Shown piece after piece: positions 55,900-64,000 of a stretch of 64,000 nucleotides of DNA. Numbering within the stretch: the stretch's first letter is position 1; every line of letters begins with the position of its first letter. The stretch is taken from positions 11,564,501-11,628,500 of the forward strand of contig OX291557.1 in NCBI GenBank assembly GCA_946406115.1. Direction: 5' to 3'. The stretch is from Apoda limacodes (Eukaryota; Arthropoda; Insecta; Lepidoptera; Limacodidae). Below the pieces are notes generated by a model. It searched no databases. It had not been told where the DNA came from and was given only the letters and a program-made list of their open reading frames with translations. The position numbers and the translations under genes were made by a program.

Positions 55900-55960
55900 G
55901 TGTGTGTATGGGTGAGTGTCTGCGGGTGCGGGTGTGGGTGTGTGTGTGTGTGTGTATGCC
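55900..55960 (+). repeat. GT microsatellite
   Basis: An interrupted GT-rich tract with a pure (GT) core at about 55938-55954, flanked by GGGTGCGGGTGTGGGTG. Confidence 0.9.
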
Positions 55961-56099
55961 GGTGCTAGGGAGAGTGGATATTGAAAACAAAAATAGTAAT
56001 AATAAGTACATTATATACGAGCTCAAACGTACTCCTTAATACTTAGAAATTATAAAGGTGTTTATTACGCAAATTATGTACTTTAATATTAATGCAGTG

Positions 56100-57430
56100 T
56101 TTGTGACTTAAATTATGTAGAATTTATTATTTCGTTTCTAGCATTTTCAAGTAGTTTTAGTTTTATATGCTTTTTGAATGTGCTTTTAGAGTGAATAAAA
56201 GGATCTATATCATTAAACATAGTGTTATATGTGCGAGCTATACGGGGGAAAACGGAATTTAAACGATAGTTGATGCGACGTAGTGGAACGGCTAGTAGTG
56301 TTGTACAGCGGGTGCGATTTACAGGAGCGCAGAAATTAAGTTCATGGAGTAAAGCTGGACTATCTGTGTGACCACATAATATATCGTACAGCAAGGAAAT
56401 GTCAAGTAATATTCTCCTATCATACAAAGAAAGCAAATTATGATGATTACATGATTCTTGGTATGATGTAGCCTTGTTTTTGTCTCGAAAGTTCAAGTAT
56501 ATTCTGAATTGCTACGAACGCAGGCATAATAAAGACTTTTAATACATGATAAATCAGTAAAAGGTTTACAAGTCCAGAGAATAAACCCTAAGTTTCTAAA
56601 AGCTTTATGAGCGATAGCTTGAACATGATCTGACAATGAAAATTTATTATTTAACGGTATACCCAAGTCATGGACTTGATTTACTCGTTTGATAGCTATA
56701 TTGATAAATGCAAAAGCATATGGATAAATTATAGCTGATAATTTTTTTGTAAATGAAATGTTGACATTTATTTACATTTACGGTTATTCTGTTTTCTTTA
56801 TAGTATTCTTATAAGCGGTTTAGATCGCTTTGTAATCATTGGCAGTCTGAAATACTGTTAATTTTGAGAAAGATGTCGTCGGCATATAAAAGGAAATTTC
56901 AATTTTGTAAACATTCTGAAATATATATACAATTATAAAAGATTTCAACCGCGCTATCTATTGTATTATTTTTAAACAAGAGGTCCCAGTCGATTTTAGA
57001 TAAAAATGACTTAATACTATTATAGTCACCTTTTCGGTATAACATTTTCTCGGTTTCGGCTTCTACTAAGGGACATATAGTAACATCATTTGCATCTATA
57101 ATGATGGGAGGATGATACAAATCCACTGGTACTAATGGTTCTGTGCAAATACTAATATCTATTTTAAAATTACTAAATACTAAATCTAAAATTTTACTAG
57201 CGCTATTTTGAAAGCTGTTATATTGTTCTTAACCAAAGGTAGTGAGAGTATAAACAAGTTCTAAGCCAATGTTTTGTATTTCAGTCGGACCATTTTTCAG
57301 AAATATCAGTTCTTGTGGATGATTCCATTTTATAAACGGTAAATTAAAGTCTCCAGCAAGAAGGAAATAATTATTAGGAAGAGAGTTAAATAGATTAGTC
57401 ATCACTTCTATAATTGATTATTTATTATAT
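56100..57430 (-). pseudogene. decayed LINE with endonuclease and partial reverse transcriptase
   Basis: In minus orientation the endonuclease fragment FLLAGDFNLPFIKWNHPQEL is followed by KILDLVFSNF and the linker DYNSIKSFLSKIDWDLLFKN. The frame then jumps directly to LLYADDIFLKINSISDC, the reverse transcriptase catalytic box. The first reverse transcriptase motifs are thus deleted. After stops, HVQAIAHKAFRNLGFI and YDRRILLDISLLYDILCG close the ORF, ending at 56113. Multiple stops and the deletion show it is inactive. The clade could not be fixed. Confidence 0.82.
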
Positions 57431-57539
57431 TTTCCCAAGCTTCGTGAGCGGTTTTAGCAAATTTAACATACAGATTTATATAGGATAACAAATAGATTCT
57501 AAAGAAAAACAAATATAAGCATTCGATGTTATGTGTTAT

Positions 57540-57890
57540 TTATGTGAGATCCACTACTAAAAATATTATAAATGTAAAAGTTGGATGTTTGAAGATGGAT
57601 GTTTGTTACTCTTTCACGCTTCAACCACTGGACGGATCGAGATGAAACTTGGCATACATATAGGTAAGGTCCTGGAATAGCATATAGGCGACTTTTTATC
57701 CCAAAATTCCCGCGAGGATAACTATAACCAAGCTTAAACGAACTATAGCTATAGCTACAGCTTGATATAGCAAACTTTATTAGTGTAATTAAGGAGTAAA
57801 TCACAGTATTAATACTGAGATTAAATAAAGGAGTCCCACGCCGATAACCGAATTCAGGGCGGAAGGAGCCGCTGGCAAAGTCTAGTTATT
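57540..57890 (+). repeat. GTCT-type Lepidoptera element, degraded
   Basis: It starts AATATTATAAATGTAAAAGT, has TTACTCTTTCACGCTTCAAC, GATCGAGATGAAACTTGGCA and CGCGAGGATAACTATAACC. It ends CCGAATTCAGGGCGGAAGG and AGCCGCTGGCAAAGTCTAGT, giving a full-length but diverged member. Confidence 0.7.
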
Positions 57891-58269
57891 GATTAAAAAT
57901 ATTGTGCTAAAGTTTTATGTGAAAATATAAAAACAATGAAAATTAACAGAATATTTCAATTAAGAATACAAAACAACATTGATTGAATAAAATGTAAACC
58001 AAACTTGTTAACATAGAATCTATGTGATATCAAATGTAATTACCATGTAATATAATATAATCTATATTTTTAACACGAATAAACATATCGTACTAAGACC
58101 CATTTAATTTAATGATAATTTTGTTGCAGGTCTACAATTAGCTGTCGGTTTCCTACAAGACATTTTTTGTAAAATTAGCTAGCAAGAACAACCACACACC
58201 TTACCGCGAAAATCCCCTATATGCTTATTAATCACTATTGTATCACCTCAAAAAAAATAGAGTAGTTAC
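57891..58269. other. AT-rich spacer
   Basis: Nothing recognised. Confidence 0.35.
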
Positions 58270-59455
58270 TGCAGGCGCGTAGCCAGGATTTGTATTCGGG
58301 GGGGGATGAACAGTGCCAGCCTGAGGCTCGTTGCCAAGTAGAATAGACACGTTTTAAATTGCGGTAAAATGGGTTGCGTTACGACATTTCACAGCGCATT
58401 CTAGCACACCGGCCTTTAACATTAACGCGAGCGTAGCGAGCGCGAATTTTTATTCTGATACGTATAGGTCAATCAATCAATGCTTAAGTGTGTGCACAAT
58501 AATTCTTACTTACGCATGATGTCGTAATGGTTATCATTCATTGGTAAAATTTAAAAAAAACAAGAGAATTTTAGCTTACTGCTAATATAATGATTATTTT
58601 ATTGTACCCATTAACATTAATGTTTTCAATTCATCCTCTTTAGTCTTCGATGCATAATTTTTCACAGGTCTTCATAACACTGCTGAAAGTCGTTAAATCC
58701 TACTAGACTTGTTTTAAAAGATAAACAAGCAAAAACACATCTACATTGTTTAAATTCCCACTGAACCCTCTATCGCCTGACAACCACGGTTGCCAGGTAT
58801 TTAATATTGCACTGCCTTGTTTGGTGTTCGGTATGACAAAAATACCGAAACAGTAGTGGTTCTGTTTTTATTTTACCCCTTTGTAAGTTAAAATCAATTT
58901 TATTTAATACTTGCTATGTAAAAAACTAATAGGTCCTTGTGATTTTTCTGCATTAAACTCTGCAAATAAGCCAAAAATGCAAAGGTATCATTAATATTTT
59001 GCTTGAAAGGTAAAAAAATGGCGTAAAAATAATACAAATCAGTATTATTATTTGAACCTAGTGTTTTGATTCAATGTAGTTGAGGATCCCTTAAGGTAAG
59101 TATATGTAGGTACTTACACCGTAGAAAATTAGTTTTTCCCTTGTATGGTATTAAGTTCATCTGGCAACCTTGCCGACAATGAGAGGCTTGCGTGCGGCAC
59201 TTGTAGGTATCGAACGGAAACGTTCGGCGACATGAGCCGATCGCGACATTCGCGACACCAGCCGAAGTAAACCAAAAGTAGTAGTTTAATACACAGATCC
59301 TTGTCTGTCCGGACCAGTCCGGGGCGACGACGACGGTGGCGCGGCGGCAAGGTTCGAATGCGCCGAAAAGTGCATCTGAAAATTTGAAATTTAAAAGATT
59401 TCGGGGGGGGATACGACACCCAAATCCCCCCCTCTGTATACGCGCATAAGTCACT
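58270..59455. repeat. probable DNA element with G-run ends
   Basis: The left end GGCGCGTAGCCAGGATTTGT is followed by a GGGGGGG run (58299-58305). The right end has CGGGGGGGGGATACGACACC and a C run with TACGCGCATAAGTCACTGA. Such GCGTAGCCAGGATTT plus poly-G ends are common in insect interspersed repeats. The overlapping 127-aa and 96-aa ORFs near the right end have no known domain. Confidence 0.45.
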
Positions 59456-59742
59456 GATTATAATATAAGTTACTACTTAAATTTTGAGCTAAACTTTACA
59501 AAATCGATGAAATGAAACAAACAATCGATTTTTAATATCAATAAGTCAACATCAACGAACAACCCTAATGTTGTTTGACGGACGACGGACGGATGAAATG
59601 GTATCAATTATAACCATAAATGTGTTAAAATATTATCGTAAAATGAAAAACGTTACATATAGGTTCTTGGAATAAAACAGATGCAAAAAAATAGCAACAA
59701 TCAATGAGCAATGTTTAAAGATTTAAAGGCAAAGACCTCCGA
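59456..59742 (+). promoter_or_regulatory. presumed NAA60 promoter and 5' leader
   Basis: AT-rich sequence before the first NAA60 exon with a GACGGACGACGGACGGATGA motif at 59578-59597. An upstream ATG at 59711 opens a frame that would run across the first splice and stop in exon 2. It overlaps the main start and might dampen translation. No clear core promoter motif was identified. Confidence 0.35.
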
Positions 59743-59759
59743 ATGGCTGGGTTTACCTG
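59743..59759 (+). CDS. NAA60: NAA60, probable first coding exon
   Basis: ATG 59743 followed by the donor CTG|GTAAGAAA after 59759 leaves phase 2. That is the phase needed by exon 2, giving the start MAGFTW joined to YLSEGFQ. The alternative ATG 59711 leaves phase 1 and would hit a stop in exon 2. The choice rests only on phase and donor quality. The N-terminus of this family varies, so another upstream exon could be used. Confidence 0.45.
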
Positions 59760-60654
59760 GTAAGAAACTTTATTTATTGCTAATATTTGCCTTAAACGTT
59801 TTTAAATTAATATTTGCAGCCTTTGAAATCTTTTGTCTCTATTATCAATACGCACTTGATCTAGAATTTCTAACATTTCTGTGAGGTAAAGTAGGTTAAC
59901 TAATATAGGTATGGGTTTTAAATTGCCCTTTTGACACTAATAATGGTTGAATTGGTCATTCTCATTACCTTGTTGACTTCTGTTCATCGTGACCTTGTAA
60001 ATGATCCTATTTATTTACCAAAGACTATAATTAAAATGTATCTTTGTTATCAAGAAATGAGTGAATGCTCCACTTGTTTTAGTTAAACTGGGTGGTTGGT
60101 TCTAAAGATGTGAAGAATATCAGTTATGTAGGTATATTACTAGCTAATTTGGTGAAAAGATAAATAAGCCATATGAAGTATTCGGAAGCAGCTGCCAGCG
60201 AGTACCACAGATAAATTGTATAAGAAAAATGTATGTTACAGGCTCAGGGCTAACTCTTTAGAAATATTTTTAAAGGCTGGTGATATTGCAAAGCTTTAGG
60301 GGATACTAAACTCTGTGTTAAGAGACTTAAAAATTACTGGTTTATCCAGTTGTAGGTGTTCCAAATCACCTTATTAGCTACACTGTAAATATCATATACC
60401 TAAACATGATTCTCTTTCCATTTCTGTTTCCTGTTTAATCAGATTGAACAATTGATGTAATAACTTTCTGAGCCTTGTTTGTAACATATGCCCAAGGTTT
60501 TCACACATACACTATACACTTTCTATATATAATTTAAGACTTGTTTTGACTGACAATAAACAAAAAGATCTATACTAATAGAATACAGAATGTGAATATC
60601 AAATAATTCATCTGGAAAAAATTGATACAAATCATCATTTACTATTTTGTACAG
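59760..60654 (+). other. NAA60 intron 1
   Basis: Starts GTAAGAAACTT and ends TATTTTGTACAG. No repeat or RNA recognised. Confidence 0.5.
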
Positions 60655-60760
60655 GTATCTGTCTGAAGGCTTTCAAGTTATTATTGACAAGTCCAATGAA
60701 ACAAAATGCTCTCTAAAAGATGTACAGTTGCGTTTCTTATGCCCAGATGATTTGGAAGAG
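60655..60760 (+). CDS. NAA60: NAA60 (NatF), exon with start of GNAT domain
   Basis: Encodes YLSEGFQVIIDKSNETKC, then SLKDVQLRFLCPDDLEE. The last block corresponds to the first strand and helix of the GNAT fold of N-alpha-acetyltransferase 60 (human VSLRLLCHDDIDTVK region, from memory). Acceptor GTACAG and donor GAG|GTATGT bound it. The exon begins in phase 2 and ends on a codon boundary. In animals NAA60 acetylates N-termini of transmembrane proteins at the Golgi. Confidence 0.92.
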
Positions 60761-61520
60761 GTATGTATATTTTTTCATAAACTTAAAGTAATAATGCTAT
60801 ATTAGAGGAACCCTGTATCTAAAATATGTTAGTTGCTACAAAAGTGTAGCATTGCAGATTTTTTTCTTTTCTTTATACCATTAACTAACAAATGGAAGCT
60901 TAAAAAGGAATGCAAATAAGATTAATGTAAATAAGACAATAATTATGGTTTTTATAGGAAATGAAACAAATTACATAATGCAATGTTATAGTAGAAAGAA
61001 AAAACTAGCACAAGTGCTAGAATTCATATACTTAGGACCTTTGTTCACAAGAGAGTGTCATTACAGAGTGAATGTGAGAAATTAGGTGAATGGGTGAATT
61101 AAGAGAAGTCAGAAATGGTCTGAAAAGAGAGAAAGAGATTTGAGGAATCAAAGAAAGTGTATGTCCTACCGCTTGCACAATAAGATGTGTTCTAAGGATT
61201 GTTTGAAATTGGCAGGGAAATTATACTCACACTTTAGAACTCAAATGGTTGCCAACAGTGTGGTTTCAGTAAAACTTCCTCCTATGAATGCTTGGGTTGT
61301 GGAATGAGCTCCCTGCCAAGGTTTTCTCTTAGGATTTTTGAAGGGTTTGCAATGTGCGAGTGATGCCCTAGGTTTAGGCTTACCATCAGATGATGAAATT
61401 TTTATGGTTGTCATTAAAATTAAAATCTGGCATTGTACATATATACTAGGAATGCATGTATTTTACTATTCCTATGTAAATATTACTTTAATTTACCTAC
61501 ACAATGATGCATGGTTCCAG
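60761..61520 (+). other. NAA60 intron 2
   Basis: Begins GTATGT, ends TGGTTCCAG and holds a degraded LINE fragment (61090-61390). An open frame starting at 61338 runs from LINE remnant through the intron into exon 3 and is not a real start. Confidence 0.75.
61090..61390 (+). repeat. degraded CR1/Jockey-like LINE fragment in NAA60 intron 2
   Basis: TACCGCTTGCACAATAAG, then ACTCACACTTTAGAACTC, AAACTTCCTCCTATGAATGC and TGTGGAATGAGCTCCCTGCC correspond to the C-terminal coding part of the LINE at 36515-37022. TAGGCTTACCATCAGATG then matches the tail. No open frame remains. Confidence 0.75.
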
Positions 61521-61752
61521 GTTAAATCCCTGTGCAGAGAATGGTTTCCAATAGAGTACCCACAGTCCTGGTATGAAGACATCACATCATCAGAGCGCTT
61601 TTTTGCTCTGGCTGCTGTATATAAAACTCAGATCATTGGCCTTATTGTGGCAGAAATCAAACCATATCTAAAGCTTAATGCAGAGGATAGAGGAATACTG
61701 TCTAGATGGTTTGCATCAAAGGATACACTTGTAGCATATATACTCTCTTTAG
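61521..61752 (+). CDS. NAA60: NAA60, central GNAT exon
   Basis: Starts in phase 0 after TTCCAG. It encodes VKSLCREWFPIEYPQSWYED, ITSSERFFALAAVYKTQIIG, LIVAEIKPYLKLNAEDRGIL and then KDTLVAYILSLG. FPIEYPxSWYxDIT is diagnostic for NAA60, where it forms the substrate-side loop. LIVAEIK and AYILSLGV are the central strands leading to the acetyl-CoA site. The donor TTA G|GTAAG leaves phase 1. The order and spacing match the human protein closely. Confidence 0.97.
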
Positions 61753-63472
61753 GTAAGAGACAATATTTTAATATGTGGATGAATAGAGAATTTAATATTA
61801 GCTATGGTGTGGTGATCTGCCAGTTTTACCCTGTTCATAAGAGCAGGAAGGGTTAACGTTGACTGAAAATAAAAGAATCGGTTTGTTTAACTGCATTATG
61901 TACATTATGCGCCCAATGTCAATAATCCGACTATGGACATAACCCAAAATATTTTTTACTTGGCTAGACTATGATGTTGAATGCATTAAATAATTATATG
62001 ATATATTCTAATATGACTCCTTCGCAGCCTAATTGGTAGTGTGGCAGGCTGGACAAACATTTGTGTTTGTCTTGTGTCTGGGTGTGTTAAAAAAAGTAAT
62101 ATATGTGTATTTTTATAAGTTGTCTGGTATCCAAAACACAAGCTCTGCTTACCCTGGGGTCAGACGATGCTGTGTGTAATGTAAAAATATTTATTTATAC
62201 AATATATGTCTATGCATATATGTAACATAATAATCAGAATTTTTTGGTTTTACCTTCATATCATGTTACAAGGTGATGGCTATCCTCTAGTTGGTATAAT
62301 AATGCTTACTTGCTAGACGCATATATTCCTGGAAACATTGATGGTTAACAATCAACAAGCAATAAGTTGCATCTTAATGGGCTTCCATTCATTACTCAAC
62401 ATTTAGCAAGAACATTTGAACATACAGGCTTAAGTGAACCTTATACTCTAGATGTAAGGTTTACTCTCCTTTGAGGGCCAATATTGTTTACAATTAAGGA
62501 TGTTTACTTTGAATGGGTTCTTTCCCAATCAAAGTAAGCGTCTAGAAGAGAGAGAGTCTAGAGCGCAACCCCCGCTCTTGTCAGCAAGTACAAAAGGCGC
62601 CGCAGTTCAGTTCAGTTTTGGTTTTAAACTGCAGTCACTTGGAAAGCGATTACACCTGAATACGACTACTGCGAGGTTCACGGATTACTGAAGTTTGGCT
62701 TACGACAATTTGTTAAAATTGTGCACAGTGAAATGCAATAAATCATCTTCATCACCAAACGGCATTTTAATCACCCTAGCTCGTAACAATAAGAATTTCC
62801 CACTAGAATATGTTCTTGTTTCTTACTTTTCAGAGTGTGATTTTTTTCCCTAATCAGGGCTTTAAGTGTTTGAACTTATTTGGGATTCTCCTTCAGCAAT
62901 AAAGTTTGTGCTGTGCTACTGTATACACAGTAAATTTATTATTAGAAAGGTTGCAACTATCGAGTTCATGCAAACAACGCAGCAGGCAACAGTTATTAGA
63001 TAATACATGTATATTTTTTTAATGTGCTATGGAACACTGTCATATAACACCCAACACGGCACATTCAAAAAACAAAAAGAATACAGAACTTTATATCCTC
63101 CAAAAGGTGCCATATTGAACTTAGTGTGGACCATTAAGATGCTTCTAACAATACCTTATTCGTCTTATTATGATAGGTAGTTTTAAATTGATTCAGAAAA
63201 GATGAACATACATACATACCTGCTAGAAACTTATACCTTTCTCCTTTTGGCTTCACCATAGTCGGGTAAAAATGCAGAACATATTCAATATTTTTTTTTA
63301 TATAATATTGCTTTATAATCTTTGTTTTATTATTTTAAATAAAGTGAGTTGTAGATGCAATTAGGGTGCAGCATGTTTGAAATTGCTACAGTTCCCAAAA
63401 CTTAGCGTGTACATACAATACATACAATATTATTTATTGATTATTACTACATACAATTTGATTTGCTTCTAG
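61753..63472 (+). other. NAA60 intron 3
   Basis: Contains a truncated SINE at 62023-62205 and a GC-richer stretch at 62540-62690. The latter has the sequence GTACAAAAGGCGCCGCAGTT and a 63-aa open frame with no known domain. It ends GATTTGCTTCTAG. Confidence 0.7.
62023..62205 (+). repeat. degraded tRNA-derived SINE
   Basis: The head CTCCTTCGCAGCCTAATTGG has lost most of its B-box region. The body matches other copies: GTTTGTCTTGTGTCTGGGTG, TTGTCTGGTATCCAAAACAC, AAGCTCTGCTTACC and GACGATGCTGTGTGTAATG, with an ATATTTATTTAT tail. Confidence 0.7.
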
Positions 63473-63644
63473 GTGTAGTACGTTCACATCGGCGGTCAGG
63501 AATTGCATCTCTTTTGTTAGAAGTCCTGATTAAACATCTGTCTGGACCAGTGCCACAGCCGCCTCATCACCACCGTGTTAAAGCAATATTTCTGCACGTG
63601 CTTACTACTAACACGGAAGCTATTTTATTCTATGAGCAGAAAAA
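63473..63644 (+). CDS. NAA60: NAA60, acetyl-CoA binding exon
   Basis: The first codon completes the Gly of LSLG. It encodes VVRSHRRSGIASLLLEVLIK, then HLSGPVPQPPHHHRVKAIF and LHVLTTNTEAILFYEQKK. RRSGIA is the R/Q-x-x-G-x-G/A acetyl-CoA pyrophosphate loop of GNAT enzymes, and LHVLTTNxxAIxFYE is a family signature. A Pro/His-rich loop between helix and strand is about seven residues longer than in the human protein. The donor AAAA|GTGAGT leaves phase 2. The C-terminal part (human DFKQHHYLPYYY onward, with the Golgi-anchoring segment) must lie beyond the window. Confidence 0.96.
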
Positions 63645-64000
63645 GTGAGTAATAGTCTGTTGTTTATATCTGTCGTATCTAAATTATTTGTATAAATGTA
63701 AATTAGTCAATTATTTCTATATTTTTTTCTTGTTCCGTAATTAAAATTCAGGTATAATTCTTTTGAAGTTTCTTTCTGGTAATCTATGTTTTAGTGCCAA
63801 GTCTATGATAATGGGATAAATAAAAGAATTCTAAGAAACGAAATTATGTTCGTATACTGAGTTACCAGAAACTTCGAAATAAATTACGAAAGTTTAGGAA
63901 CAGAGCACATTTATTATATTAATAACCTTATGATCTAAAATTCATATAGAATAATATTGAAGTAAAAAGTTATTTATTTGATATTTTATCTGTTATATCA
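63645..64000 (+). other. start of NAA60 intron 4, cut by window edge
   Basis: Begins GTGAGTAATAG and is AT-rich. No exon for the remaining C-terminus was seen before the edge. Confidence 0.6.

Noticed and set aside
59071..59454. 127-aa and 96-aa minus-strand ORFs
   Set aside because: They overlap each other at the end of a repeat with poly-G ends and show no family motif.
61338..61856. 172-aa ORF as a complete gene
   Set aside because: Its start is in a LINE remnant and its end in intron 3; only 61521-61752 is a real NAA60 exon bounded by good splice sites.
63463..63648. 61-aa ORF as a complete gene
   Set aside because: It is the NAA60 acetyl-CoA exon plus a few intron bases.

Overview
The window looks like a piece of a lepidopteran (moth or butterfly) nuclear genome. 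It is AT-rich and intron-rich, and it is packed with interspersed repeats typical of that order: Jockey- and CR1-like LINEs, a CsRn1-type Ty3/gypsy element, tRNA-derived SINEs, GTCT-microsatellite-linked elements and terminal-inverted-repeat elements. No bacterial, organellar or viral gene block is seen. Only two host genes can be supported, both on the + strand and both interrupted or cut by the window.

Gene 1 is a group E Sox transcription factor (Drosophila Sox100B / vertebrate Sox8/9/10 type). Its HMG box is split between an exon at 18209-18355 and the last coding exon at 26813-27215, separated by an 8.4-kb intron at the usual SoxE intron position. The start of the protein is not certain. 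A short exon-like ORF at 16133-16259 and an exon-like stretch at 14031-14146 are candidates, or the 5' exons lie further upstream. The large Sox intron carries a well-preserved Jockey-like LINE (22931-26093, - strand) with a clear 12-bp target duplication and one frameshift.

Gene 2 is NAA60 (N-alpha-acetyltransferase 60, NatF), which starts near 59.7 kb. Coding exons are at 60655-60760, 61521-61752 and 63473-63644. The 3' part of the gene runs off the right edge.

Layout: 1-16 kb holds repeats, including a 34-bp minisatellite (9497-9734), a perfect 21-bp-arm hairpin and two copies of a 360-bp inverted-repeat element. 16-27 kb is the Sox gene with its intronic repeats. 27-40 kb is repeat-rich intergenic DNA with a 143-bp foldback about 1 kb past Sox. 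40.1-43.7 kb is an LTR retrotransposon with most of pol deleted. 44.3-47.9 kb is a decayed CR1/Jockey-like LINE with a nested 443-bp inverted-repeat element. 50.3-51.75 kb holds two arrays of a 104-bp repeat. 52.2-53.3 kb is an inverted pair enclosing a poly-A-tailed 102-bp sequence. 54-57.5 kb holds two more LINE remnants. 57.5-59.5 kb is repeats, and 59.7-64 kb is NAA60.

I did not find an obvious new multi-gene system. The best leads are a derived residue in the Sox HMG box (Phe at the near-invariant Trp), the 104-bp repeat shared by two different elements, the foldback downstream of Sox, and several structured repeats. Family assignments rest on recognised motifs; no database search was possible.
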